Shown: piece after piece, positions 33,338-44,565 of the stretch
Layout of the letters: each line of letters begins with the position of its first letter
How positions within the stretch are numbered: position 1 is the stretch's first letter
Assembly: GCA_004194705.1 (NCBI GenBank)
Contig: SADC01000337.1
Span: forward strand, 1 to 64,000
DNA from: Ditylenchus dipsaci
Taxonomy: Eukaryota > Nematoda > Chromadorea > Rhabditida > Anguinidae
DNA: 64,000 nucleotides
Direction: 5' to 3'
Translations under genes and position numbers: made by a program
Notes under the pieces: generated by a model
The model's database searches: none
Seen by the model: only the letters and a program-made list of their open reading frames with translations
Told to the model about the DNA's origin: nothing

Positions 33338-36300
33338 TTAGTTTGATGCTTCACCCTGGATGATCTTAACATCCCACAAAAACAGTAGGAATTGGGCAAC
33401 AATCAGCACCTAAAGTATTACTTATTTTCAAATCCAGAAATAAAAATATTACAGTGGCAATGAGAGTGGTGCCGCGGAGGTTGAATTCAATTGTCACCCA
33501 GACGATCATCACACTGGCCACCAAAAAGAGCACTGTGGCAACAATGGAGTAGACTCGCTCCTAAAAAAACTTTATGTTAATTTTTAGAAAATAAATTTGT
33601 TTTCGTCAGAAATTTTTCACCACACACCGGGCTTCTGCCCCTTTCAAAGATTACTTGAGGTAACCCTAATGGCTCGTTCAGAAACCCGGAGTTGGAGTTG
33701 GCGTTGGTGTCGGAGTTGGACTATTTGACATCGTGAACACCCCTTAACCCAAATCCAGGTTTCTGAACGAGCCATGAAATGTTTTCTGACTACGTCTATG
33801 AAGACAATACTGTCCTGTTAAACTTCATTCACTGTTTAGTACTGAGAAAAGTCTGTAAAGACTTTTTTGCTCAACATTTTGGTACTAGACACTAGAGATG
33901 AAGACAGGACAGGATCCTGTCCTGGTCCTGGTCCGTCCTGTTCGAAATTTATAAATAAAACGAAATCCTGGTCCTGTCCTGGTCAAATTAAAAAAACCTG
34001 GTCCTGGTCCTGGTATTTTGGCCAATCCTGGTCGTCGAATTTGGTAAATATAAATGGTATTTTTTCGAAATGTCATCTTGAAACGAATTTTGATCGAAAT
34101 TACTTTTGAATTTTTCATTCGGGTATTTTCATTCATTCATTTGGAATGCAATCTGTTATTTTAAAGTGTTGATTTCTGCAATTTCACGACATTATATTTC
34201 TCATTTATTCAGAAAAAGATTTCCATTTTGAATTTTGTTTTCAGATGAGCATTGTCTGGAGCATCGGTCTTTTCGACAAGTTGTCCGTTACAGAAGCGAA
34301 ATGTCGTTGAAAGTTTTCAAAAGTTAAAAATTTTTTGACTTTTTCAGGACGTCAACACTATTCCGATTGGGTGCTTCCAAGGATGTGTCAGATGGTCAAA
34401 GCGAAGGTTCAGCAGCTTATTGAGGTTTGCCCTGCAGTTTCGTTTACTTCTGATTTGTGGTCGGGTGCAACAGAGTCGTTTATCAGGTTTAATTTCGTCT
34501 ATTGTTGCTGATATCGAGATCATTTATGTTGAATTATTAAGCTTGACAGTGCACGGAATCAACCTGGACTGGGAACGTCTGAAATTTGTGCTTTCAGTGG
34601 AGCCATTTTCTGGGAGTCACAATTTCCAAACAATTGGCGACAAAATCAAGGTATGATTAGAGATCTGTAGATAGAGAAATTGAAGCAATCACATAAGTTT
34701 AGGTATGCTAAAGAAGTGGGGAATCTCTGAGGATAGGTGCCATGTGTTCTTGAGGGATGAAGGTGCCAACATGCGCAAGGTAGGTACTAATCGTTTATCA
34801 AGGTGGCGTCAGTGTACGTATTTGTTCAGGCTTTCGAAACAGAAGGTTTTCGACACGCCGACTGTGGTGCTCACAAGCTAAACTTGGTCGTGAACAAAGC
34901 GATATTCGAGGAGAAAGACGTTTCGGCGATTTTAAAGCGATGTCGAGCACTGGTGGGCCACTTTAAGCACTCCCTTCTGGCTCAGGATCGTCTCAAAGAC
35001 TTGCAAGCTGCACTAAGCCTTCCTAAACACTCCCTCAAACAGGTTCGCTTATTATACCATGACACGAATCAAGGATTTTTGTTTGCAGGACGAACCGACT
35101 CGGTGGAATTCTTCATTCTACATGTGCCAAAGTCTCGTCGAGCAACAGAAAGCGGTGGAGATGTATCTATTGCAGTGGGACAAAATGGATCTGAATCTCA
35201 AGCCTGAGGAGTGGAAAATCATGAGGAAGTTGGTTACCTTGCTGGATCCACTGGAGTCTGCCTCAAAACAAATGTGCCGAGCCGATGAGCCGCTGTCCAT
35301 TCAGTTTCCGATCGCTAGAGCCTTGACCAGAGATATCAACGACATTACTGTTCCAGAGCTGCAGCAAATTCGTGGAAGCATCCTTGGTCTTCTATGTGAG
35401 AAATTCAATGTTGAATATGAAAAGTAAGCACTCTTCTAAAATATGCTTTTCTCTTTATGTGCTTATGCCGTTTTAGGATTCATGAAATGGCGATGTTCTT
35501 AGACCCCCGTTTCAAAAGATCGGATCGCATCCAGGAAAGCTGAATTCTACGCTAAAGTTATCGAATGGATCCAAGAGGAGTGTGGGGAGATTTCATCCGT
35601 CGAAGAGATAGGTTTGTCGATTTAATTTATTGTTGATTTTTTACTCATTTTAGTTTGTTGATCTTAGAACCTCGTTCGCATCCACCAAAGCGCTCAACGT
35701 CTTTCTTCGAACGCCACAGTCAACTTTTTGAGGATGAATCGCATGTAGTATCTCAGTCTTTCGATTCAATCATAATGGAAGTACAGTCTTACTGCAGGTC
35801 AAAGTGCATTCCAACAAATCAAGATCCCTTAGAGTTTTGGAAGGTACTACATTTAGGGAGTTCAACATTTTACTGTTCGATATTTTCTAGATTAACGAAG
35901 CGATCTATCCGGTGTTGTCTAAGCTTGCACGTCGTTCCTGTCTGCTCCAGCGACAAGTCAACCTAGTGAGCAAGTCTTCTCCGTTGCCAGAGATGTGTAC
36001 GACTACCGCCGAAGTAAACTGAGTCCAGAAAAAGCAGAAATGTTGATATACTTAAACAAATCGCTCCCGTTGTTGAAATATTGTTATTGAAAGTTGTTTA
36101 CTGGATGTAATGAATGTAGAAAAAAGTCAATAAAAATTTTGCTGGCAGTTTAAACCGGATTTCTGGAATTTAACGAAAATCCTGGTTTTTGGACCAGGAT
36201 CCCGACCAGGATCCTGGTTTTTAGAATTTCTAATCCTGGTCCTGATCCTGGTCTTGGACAGACCATAAAATCCTGTCTTGAAATCCGTCCTGGTCCCGTT

Positions 36301-38808
36301 TCTTCATCTCTACTAGACACACAAAAGGCGCCAATTGGCGCCTTTTTTATTAGTCTTTTTTGCGAAACTTTTCACATTTTTATTGGCCTCACCCATGATT
36401 CAAGAAGCATCCTTTTATAGCTGTTTCACATTCTTTTACCAATAACTTGCGTATCTCTAAAATTATGTTTTTTAGTCAACTACTCAAAAAAACGGTACGT
36501 GTCAATTGTTCCCGGCGCCGATTGTTCCCGGCGGCCGATTGTTCCCGGCTTATATAAAAGGGACAATTGTTCCCGTCCTATATAAAATGACCGATTGTTC
36601 CTGGCTAGTATAAAAGGGACAATTGTTCCCGGCATATATAAAATGACCGATTGTTCCCGGCTAGTATAAAAGCGACAATTGTTCCCGGCATATGTAAAAT
36701 GACCGATTGTTCCCGTCGACCGATTGTTCCCGGCTCGTATAAAAGGGACAATTGTTCCGCTATTATATAGCTCTTGAAGACAGTTTTATTTTTCAAGTTT
36801 TGGATTTATTTTCGATATTGCTGTTGTTATTCACCTTTCGTGCACATATTTTTTATTTCCTTATTAAAACACCATAAAAGTAGAAAAAGGTTAAGGTAAA
36901 ATGACCTTTTTGGGGGCTTTAGACCCCCCGTCAGATTTTTCTGGCTGCGCTTCTGACTACCCTACAGCCAATAGCTGGTAACTAGCACTTAGGTAACACA
37001 CCTCAGTACGACCAGCTAAGACCCTGGATTTCAGGTTGCCGCATCAGGACACCTGTGATAGTACCGTACACACTTATTTTATCCCAATCATTTCATCCTA
37101 ACTTTTTTCGACTCAAACTTACTTTTTAGGTGAAATCTTACGCGCATGGGAGGCAGCGTATTTCAGGAGAAGCTGATGCTAGGATCTTGGAAGAGTCCAG
37201 CGCTATCCTCAAATTAATCTAGTTGATTACCTCCGTGGACTGGCTCACAATTTCGTGATAGATCAGTAGAATTTTATCTTTGTTGTTGTTTATTATTTCG
37301 TTTTGATGTCGTATGGGAAAGGACAATAAAGTTAGTAATAACCATTCATAAAGCGGAATGTTCTAGGAGAGAGTACGCTTTTATAGTACTGACAGGTCTA
37401 AAACTGGTTTCTCATGTTAACTGGAACAGTTGTCCCTTTTATACCAGCCGGGAACAATCGATCACCGGGAACAATCGGTCGCCAGGAACAATCGGTCATT
37501 TTACATATGCCGGGAACAATTGTCGCTTTTATACTAGCCGGGAACAATCGGTCATTTTATATAGGACGGGAACAATTGTCCCTTTTATATAAGCCGGGAA
37601 CAATCGGCCGCCGGGAACAATCGGCGCCGGGAACAATTGTCCGTGTCCGTCAAAAAACTAGGAATGTTAGCTCCAGGGAAATAAGCACCACCATATGGGT
37701 GCCAACAACTGAGAAATACCACGACGGTACCAATACTTGGGTAACACAACTTGGGTACTACCGTCTGGGTACCACCAACTGGATACCACCACCTTGGAAC
37801 CGACATTTGGGTACGGCAAACAGTGCATAGACAAACTAATATAAAATACTAATATGAGCCAGCCTAATATGAACTTGCAAGAAATGGCGGGCATTTAAAT
37901 TAACAATATTTTTGTAGTTTTAAACAGAATTTATGTATGTGTTCAGCGCTAAGATCATGAAATAACCGATTTCAGAATAGTGTCCAACATAAAACCATGT
38001 ACTTCAACCAGAGAAAGATTCAGAGGTACCCGTGACAAAAAAACAAAAGTTTGATACACGTACTCTAAAGCGCTGATAAGAAAAAAGAGTCGAAAAAGGT
38101 CGCTGAACCTTTTATGTCTAACATTATGTGAACCATTTTCAATTATTTTTTTAGCATGTGAATTTTTAAACTTTGTTTTAAACTTGTTAAAAAGCAAATT
38201 TTTAAGTTGATTTTTAACCACGAAGCTGTTTTTTCGGTATACCAACGACTGAGTACATATTATGACCACGTACAACGACCGGGTACAGTGCCAAATTTCG
38301 CCTTGGTCCCCCCTGTAAATTTTTTAAACTTTTTTTCCGATTTTTCTATTATTTGCGCACTTAGACTTAGGCTTAGACAAGGGTAGGCAAGCGCCCGTTA
38401 GAACGGACTCAAAAGTGAGGTTTAAGCATACTTTTGTAACTTTTACAAAAAAGTGTACCCGGTCGTTGTACCCGGTCAAAATGTGTACCCGGTCGTAGGT
38501 CAGTCGTTTTTTCTGCTCACCAATTTAAAAATTTCGACTTCCAACAGATGTAGAATCAACAGCACAATGTTGATAATGACACAAATAGAGTTGAGGGATG
38601 AGCAAAAGCTGATTCGACCATCTCCATAGCGAGTATGTGTACCATACCTAAATTAAAGCTTTAGAAAAGTATAATATACATAGAAGTTCAAGGAAACTGA
38701 CCACCAGTTTCCATAGAGCACTGAGGAAATAACAAAGCCGAGCACAATCTGTAGTATTTTGATGATACCTCTGTTGGTGCTCAAGTAGTTGGTGTTAATA
38801 CTTGCCAT
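33338..38808 (-). CDS. MARVEL-domain four-helix membrane protein (complete)
   Basis: Four minus-strand exons join in perfect phase: 38702-38808 (ATG start), 38521-38647, 33453-33560 and 33338-33409 (stop TAA). They encode a 137-residue protein with four hydrophobic helices: [19 protein letters not shown], then [17 protein letters not shown], then [19 protein letters not shown] and [18 protein letters not shown]. The TNRG start before helix 1, short loops and short tails are typical of MARVEL proteins (MAL/CMTM/plasmolipin group), which work in membrane apposition and vesicle traffic. No indels are seen. Intron 2 is about 4.96 kb and is filled with transposons: a hAT at 33893-36312 and foldbacks at 33669, 36493 and 38244. 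The other introns are about 43-54 bases. Confidence 0.85.
33669..33774. mobile_element. Small MITE, ATGGCTCGTTCAGAAACC termini
   Basis: ATGGCTCGTTCAGAAACC pairs with GGTTTCTGAACGAGCCAT. The left interior is an array of GGAGTTGGAGTTGGCGTTGG. It resembles the element at 41802-41965 in layout (ATGGCTC ends, GTTGGCGTT-like arrays). Confidence 0.65.
33893..36312 (+). mobile_element. hAT transposon C, BED finger deleted
   Basis: Perfect 12-base termini TAGAGATGAAGA/TCTTCATCTCTA and perfect 8-base target duplication CTAGACAC (33885-33892, 36313-36320). The subterminal arrays are CCTGGTCCTG. The transposase matches elements A and B ([77 protein letters not shown] C-terminus). The start [13 protein letters not shown] is followed by an early stop, and the zinc-binding segment seen in A is missing, so the DNA-binding domain is lost. 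There is also a frame shift near 35518. It lies in the second intron of the MARVEL gene. Confidence 0.92.
36493..37649. mobile_element. Foldback element with ATTGTTCCCGG arrays
   Basis: Both arms (36493-36760 and 37415-37649) are arrays of CCGATTGTTCCCGG and GGGACAATTGTTCCCGG separated by TATATAAAA-like spacers. They run in inverted orientation to each other. The flanks share TCAAAAAA (8 bases; 9 with one mismatch). The middle contains a coding-looking segment after TTTTTAG at about 37131 ([20 protein letters not shown], then ESSAILKLI and stop), possibly a captured host exon. No transposase. Confidence 0.75.
37670..38520. mobile_element. GGTACCA and CGACCGGGTACA repeat elements
   Basis: From 37680 to 37815, imperfect repeats of TTGGGTACCACC with alternating ACCAACT form a tandem array. 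At 38244-38506 a foldback starts AACGACTGAGTACA and ends GTAGGTCAGTCGTT; both arms carry CGACCGGGTACA/TGTACCCGGTCG motifs. Its centre has the common GCCTTGGTCCCCC and CTTAGACAAGGGTAGGC blocks. It ends 14 bases from the donor of MARVEL exon 2. Confidence 0.6.
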
Positions 38809-38957
38809 TTTGAAGTTAGATATTTAGACTGAAATTTTTAATATTTTTTAAAAATTGTATAATAATGATACAAATAAAATTTCAACTAAATCGTAAAGGA
38901 TAAAAATATTACTCAAATTTTAGAAAAAAAAGTGAATTTTTTCAAAAAAAAAAAGCA

Positions 38958-39206
38958 TACCGTATTCAATCTTTTAATCGCCCATGGGCGTTTATTTTTC
39001 AATCCTTAAAAAATCGGAAAAAAATATTTCGATTTTGAGATGTTCGGGTGCTCAACCAAAATTTAAAAGTGGAATCAGGTAAACTTGTGGTAACTAAGAA
39101 AACGCAAGAAACAGATTTGCAAAATAATTTTTTTAAACTAAGATATAGGTCTTTAAGGGCGGGCGTTTATTATAGGGTGGTCGATAAATAGAGTGAATAC
39201 GGTATA
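38958..39206. mobile_element. TACCGTATTC MITE
   Basis: Left TACCGTATTCAATCTTTTAATCG and right GTGAATACGGTA are inverted, with GGGCGTTTATT blocks mirrored inside. Member of the ACCGTA family listed at 3155. It is upstream of the MARVEL start codon, so its position could affect that promoter. Confidence 0.6.
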
Positions 39207-39312
39207 AAGTATTTATTCTTAGAAAAAATTCAGTATTTTTTCAAAAGGAGGCTTTATAACTACCGATTTTCGGCTAATTGCCGCACAGTCTCTAATCACC
39301 GCACACCCTCAA

Positions 39313-39612
39313 CTTAAAGGGCCTATATCTCAGGGCGTAATTGTTTTGTCATTGAAACTTTTGCCAATGAGATCATTTCGCCAATGGTATATTTTCGCCA
39401 ATAGCTTCTTTTCTCAAGTATTGTTATCCCCCGGTCCAGCAAATTACCACTCATTCTGTAGCTCATCTCACTGGCTACTAAATGAGTGGTAATTTGGCGG
39501 ACAAGGAATAACGATACTTGAGAAAAGAAGCTATTGGCGAAAACATACCATTGGCGAAGTGATCCATTGGCAAAAAGATATCATTGGCAAAGCGATTACG
39601 CCCCTATATCTC
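39313..39612. mobile_element. Palindromic MITE, CCTATATCTCAGGGCGTAAT
   Basis: Nearly the whole element folds: CTATATCTCAGGGCGTAAT pairs with ATTACGCCCCTATATCTCA, and GCCAATAGCTTCTTTTCTC pairs with GAGAAAAGAAGCTATTGGC. The loop hairpin at 39440-39500 (GTAGCTCATCTCACTGGCTAC) is shared with the MITE at 3155-3403. Confidence 0.72.
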
Positions 39613-39796
39613 AAATCAGAATAAATATTTTGCAGTTTATTTTAACCCATTTTTGGTCAATTGTTATTTTGTAAATTCGTAGAAGTACTTAGAACCAGGG
39701 CTATGATTCCAACAAGTGGTTGATTTATTCTGGCGTTACCCGTGTAACATCTAGGCAGTGTATTTGGTATTTTAGAATTCGTGTAGTGTAATTCAC

Positions 39797-40362
39797 AGGC
39801 TGGCGCAACTTTTTCGCCCTAGTTAATTTTTGCTATAACTTTTTGGACTTTTGTTGTTTTGACGAGATCTTTTTTGTTAGATAGAGGAGACTCTGGCAAA
39901 TTTTTTGGTACCAAACATTTATTTTTTCATGTTAACTTTGTTGACAATTACGACCTTTCTAAAAATGTGTCATTTCAGCTGCCTTATTCGCCTGAAGATC
40001 GAGCAAAATGCGTGGAATGGTTATTAAAGGAAAAAGCGTGGCAAAGTTCCAGAAAAAATATCGCAGGAAATGTCGACCGTCCAACCGCCATGCAACTGCG
40101 CCAGATGCATTTTTCCTTCCTTGATAAACCATTCCACGCACTTTACTCGATCTTCAGGCGAATAAGGCATCTGAAACGACACATTTATAAAGGTCGTAAT
40201 TGTCAACAAAGCTAACATGAAAAAATGAATGTTTGGTACTAAAAAATTTGCCAGAGTCTCCTCTATCTAACAAAAAAAAAGATCTCATCAAACAACTAAA
40301 ATTCAAAAAGTTATGGCAAATTTAACTAGGGCAAAAAAGTTGCGCCACCCTGCAAATCCAAA
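39797..40362. mobile_element. Head-to-head duplication of a transposon 5' end
   Basis: The two halves are long inverted copies: GCGCAACTTTTTCGCCCTAGTT pairs with AACTAGGGCAAAAAAGTTGCGC. Each half carries the start of a transposase-like ORF, reading LPYSPEDRAKCVEWLLKE on the plus strand and MPYSPEDRVKCVEWFIKE on the minus strand. The N-terminal part recalls the helix-turn-helix of mariner-like transposases. The element therefore consists of two 5' ends with the rest lost. Confidence 0.7.
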
Positions 40363-40451
40363 ACTGAAATATTAATTCACGGCTGTGGTTCACCGCAGTC
40401 TTTTAGAATGGTTGATCATTTTTATCAACCGTTTGATAAACTGAAAAAAAT

Positions 40452-40592
40452 TACCGTATTTCCTCTAATAAGACAGCATCCCCCACCCCATTTTTTGACT
40501 AACATTTCAGATTTTTTATTGACAATTTTCTGATTTTTAAAAGTTTTAAAAATAAGGCGGCATGTCGCCTTATTAGCGAAAATACGGTAACT
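40452..40592. mobile_element. TTACCGTATTT MITE
   Basis: Left end TTACCGTATTTCCTCTAATAAG and right end CTTATTAGCGAAAATACGGTAA are inverted, with TAAGACAGC/GGCGGCATGTCGCC inside. Clear member of the ACCGTA family; about 140 bases long, no ORF. Bases 40600-41800 show no gene. Confidence 0.72.
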
Positions 40593-41801
40593 GGTCGATA
40601 TTGGATGTTGCGGTTGATCAAATTTAGCAGTGTCCAAGACTGCGCGCATTCTCTTATCCCTATCTAAAAAATATAGAAAAAACGCAAGTAGGTTTTTTAA
40701 GCAAAAATTAAATTTAATAGATATGCATATCTTTCATGCTAATAAGAAAGATAAAAAAAATAAAAATATTGCCAAAAATAGATACTTTTACGACGTATTT
40801 TTTATTATATAAAATGAAAAGAGTTATTTTCCAAGTCAATTCATAAAATTGTGAGTTTAAAAAGGTGTAAATTGTGTGAACTATATAAAAAGTAAATATG
40901 TTTTATAAAACAAGTAAGACATTTGTTGATGATGAGATCATTAAACTGGCCTTGCAACTGCCTTCAAGCGGTTAACTGACAGTGGGAGGTAGAAGTGTAA
41001 CCAACCCAACCCCAACTCACTACTATGACTAGTTCTTCTTCTTTTCTCCTATCTAACAGCCAGCCACTAGGCAGGCAGGCATATAGGTAGGGCAAAAGAC
41101 ATTTAACGCCTGGAACTGGCTGCTGATCAATCGATCCACTGCTCCTATGGCTGAAGGGTAGCAGGGGAAGTTGTAGAGCATATGTCTTCTACTTTTACTC
41201 CTACACATATGCCTTCTTTATCTATTAATTTGTCTTTGTGAGCTGGCACTCATCGAAAAGTAGAGTAATACACACTAGCTCTTTGTTCAATTTGAAAAAA
41301 AAGGATTTATTTTTTGTGGAAAGTGTTTTTCTTTGCATAAATTTAATATGTTTTTCCACATGGGCCGAAACTTCGAACTTTTGAAACTTGAAGCTAAGGC
41401 CGACACCCGATAGCCAAAGCCAGACCTAAAGTAGACATTTCAATAATACAGAGCATACCTAGAGGCGGGTGGAGTGAAATACAACACATGTTAGAGCCGA
41501 AAATTTTATTATTTGACTAAAAACTATAATACCAGAATTTTTTTCTCAAAAAATAAAGGATAAAAGCAAATTTTCGCCTCAACAGGTTAAATTCTTGCCA
41601 TTTTTGTTTTTATCAACAGTTTATTACAGAATAAAAAGTAAAAACGGGTTTTTATTCAGACTTTAGGTGCGAAAATTCAATTTGATCCAAAATAAATTCT
41701 CGTGTAATTGAAGTCAAGAATATAAGGTTATGGCACGTGATAGGATTCTGTTTTCACTCGAAGCTCGACTAAAAATGCGAAATTTGTGCAATTTTGAATA
41801 A

Positions 41802-41965
41802 AAATGTCGTTGTCCTTGGCGTCGTCGTTGTCGTTGGCGTTGTCGTTGGATTTTTATAAATAGGTCGTCGTTGTCGTTGTCGTCGTCGTTGGCGAAAAAA
41901 AGGTTTTATAAAAAAAATATTCCAACGACAACGACGACGACAACGACAACGTTTATAAATGAGCC
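41802..41965. mobile_element. GTCGTTGTCGTTGG foldback
   Basis: GTCGTTGTCGTTGGCGTTGTC arrays on the left are mirrored by CAACGACAACGACGACGACA on the right, ending GTTTATAAATGAGCCATTA. The right terminus ATAAATGAGCCAT resembles the ATGGCTC terminus of 33669-33774. No ORF. Confidence 0.65.
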
Positions 41966-41967
41966 AT

Positions 41968-42130
41968 TAGGCTTTGGGGTAGGCCAGCGTACGGAAGTTG
42001 TGACTAATAAATAGTTTACGAACTTTTTCTGGGGTCTAGGACACAAATTTGGGTACTCTTCAGTTGAGTTGTAGAAGGAAAATTTTAAGGGGGGGGGTCG
42101 TAGTTATTCTTTACTAGGGTCGAATTTTTC
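41968..42130. repeat. Dispersed repeat, copy 1 (partner at 55314)
   Basis: GGTAGGCCAGCGTACGGAAGTTGTGA, then ACTTTTTCTGGG and a G-run followed by TACTAGGGTC, occur here and at 55314-55490 inside a UGT intron. Both copies have the same order of blocks, so they are one dispersed family. From 42130 to 43800 no gene was established. A hydrophobic mini-frame on the minus strand near 42450-42520 was not supported. Confidence 0.55.
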
Positions 42131-43834
42131 TTTAAAATCCTTTTGTGAAGGTTATTTTGTAGCTCTTGAACTGCGCTACAGCAATGTTCTAAGATATTGT
42201 CGCAGCACTGAACACCCAATCAAACTTTCAATCAATTAAAATGATTAAAAATGTTTGTCAACATCTCAAAATGACCTTCTATATGTTTGAAGCCAGAAGA
42301 TAATTATTCCAAATACACTCTATATACTTTCTGAAAAAGGATGAACAGAGTTACAAAACCATATTTAAGGTAAAATTTGCTAGCTTTCTTTGCTGGCCAA
42401 CCAATGTTCGCCTAAGTGTTGGTTCATTGGGAGTGCAGATTTATTAAGAATGGACTGAACAAAAACACTAACATAATTGTTAGAGCTGTGAGGTTCAGCA
42501 TGTTGCCCGTGTCTTTTCATAAAAAGAAGAGACCGTCATCAGAGTAAAATCACTTTGCAACACAACTGGTGGGAAAAATAATTCGACTCAGAGATTAAAA
42601 CTTGAGAAATGAAAAGTTTTGGAAATTTTTATTTGATAAAACTTATAAAGACGAATTTTACTTGAATATAGGAACAACCAAAAAACAAGAGATTTTTAAA
42701 AATTGCTTGAAAATGCTTCAAAACATTAATCTTTATGTAGATAAATATACAGACGACTAAATAAATTTTTCTCATGATTCATATTCACACATACGTATAA
42801 ATTTTAGCTTGTTAAACCAAAAATTATAAAAATTACAAATTAAATAGAAAAAATGGGCAATACTTTTTTTGTACCGAATTCAATTTTTCGTATTAAATTT
42901 CCTTTTTTCGTACCGGTTTTTCGGCCCTATCCGAGAGGAGGACAGTTTTTGCCTTGGTCCCCTGTTGATTTTTTGGGAAATTTAGGCTTCAGGCTGAGGC
43001 GAGGGTAGGCAATGCGAGGGTAGGAAACTCAGACATGAATGTAATACATGAGTCTAAGATATATTTGAGTCTATCCTAACATATGCTAACGAAGGGATAT
43101 ACTGGAGTGGCCGGTGCCAAAAAAAACAGATTTGTTGTTAAAAATTCTGAAAATATCTCGCAAAAAGATATATTTCGTGAGAAACTAGAGTCGTAGGGCT
43201 ACATGAAGATGTTACCACTTTGTGCACAAACTTAAAAAATCAAAGAGAAAAAGGCAAAAAAAATTTTGGTACAAAAAAGTATTGCCAAAAAAAACAAACT
43301 AGACATTATAAAATTGTAATTTTTTACAGGTGGCCCATTTTTTAGTCGGATTTTTTGGCTCATAACTTTCTATAATAATATCCAATTTACATCATTTTTA
43401 TTTTTTCGGAATCGGAAGAAGTTAGACAACACAATGGTGCTAATTGATTTTTAAGTATGTGTTAAGGGAAATTTTTTAGAAAGTTTATCAATTATTTGTC
43501 TTTAATTTTGTATGAAAATTTGAGATAAAGCCAGATTTTAATTCTTATTTTTCGTCTCTTCTAATTTTCAGGAAAAAAACCCATTTTCTTGGACGTCGGA
43601 TGAGAAAAGGATCATCAGCGCTACCTTATTTACCTGATCTTACACCATCTTTTCCTATCTTGTAGGATACGTAGCACTTTACGGCAAATGGAAAAGAATT
43701 TCAGGAAAAGTTCCAGCAATGTTTGTCTTAAACATTTGGACCATCGATCGGCCAATAAGTACATCATAATATTATGAAAAAAAATCAAAACTTTGTAATA
43801 AATAAGATTTTTATTTTTTATAAATATTCGATGT

Positions 43835-43978
43835 TCAAAATGAGGATGACAGCAGTGACTGCACCAATAAAATGCCTACTAAGAGGTAATCAATAAACTT
43901 GGTCTGAACTTTACAGCTTGATTTAGATTTGGCTTGGTTGTGCCCTTGATGATGTCCGTTTGTAATCGCTAACACCAT
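43835..43978 (-). CDS. Small 47-residue ORF with one membrane segment
   Basis: On the minus strand ATG at 43976-43978 opens 47 codons to TGA. The product has a polar start (MVLAITNGHHQGHNQAKS), a basic stretch and a hydrophobic C-terminal segment (FIDYLLVGILLVQSLL). AATAAAA-like poly(A) signals follow at 43803-43825. It resembles a tail-anchored microprotein, but no homologue is recognised and there is no splice evidence, so it may be a chance frame. Confidence 0.3.
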   Translation of the reverse strand: MVLAITNGHHQGHNQAKSKSSCKVQTKFIDYLLVGILLVQSLLSSSF

Positions 43979-44565
43979 GTTTTATTTTAGTTGTTGACTA
44001 GTTGGAGCAGTAGAACTTGCTTTCTGAAAAAGTGAATAAATATATTTTTTTCCTTGTATTTATTACAAACACGATTGGACACAATGGAACCCAAAAAAAT
44101 TTGTCTCCCAGCACCATTTGCAAAAATGGCTACAGTCGACTCTCGGACAATGTTTGGTACCGAAATCTTAAAACAAAATCAATAAACGACTTGAAAAAAT
44201 TTCATCATAAATTTTCGGACCAAGATTGGCAACAAACTCTCAGGAATTAGACTAGAAGGTGGCTCTTAGCGTCATGTTGTAGTGCAGTTCAAGAGCTACA
44301 AAATGAATTTGACAGAATAATGTTTGAAAATTGAGTGTTGAGATATGGCTTTTTGGAAAAAATCGATTTATTCAAAAAATGCGCAAAATCCGAAAAATTT
44401 TAAAAACTTGGATTTTTCTCATTTTTAGGAAATTGGTTTTTTTTTAAATCTATATCTCAACACTTATTTTTTGAAAACTATTCTGTCAAATGTGTTTTGG
44501 GGTTCTTGAACTAAGCTACAACATGAATTTGTAATAACGGCGCCAAATACCCAACATAACTTTTG

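Noticed and set aside
36493..37649. CRISPR-like array because of regular repeats and spacers
   Set aside because: The repeats alternate in orientation, are palindromic and mirrored in two arms, and the DNA is eukaryotic; it is a foldback transposon.
37414..37830. 138-residue frame with repeated GNNRS and EQS
   Set aside because: It is translation of the ATTGTTCCCGG array and the GGGTACCACC tandem repeat.
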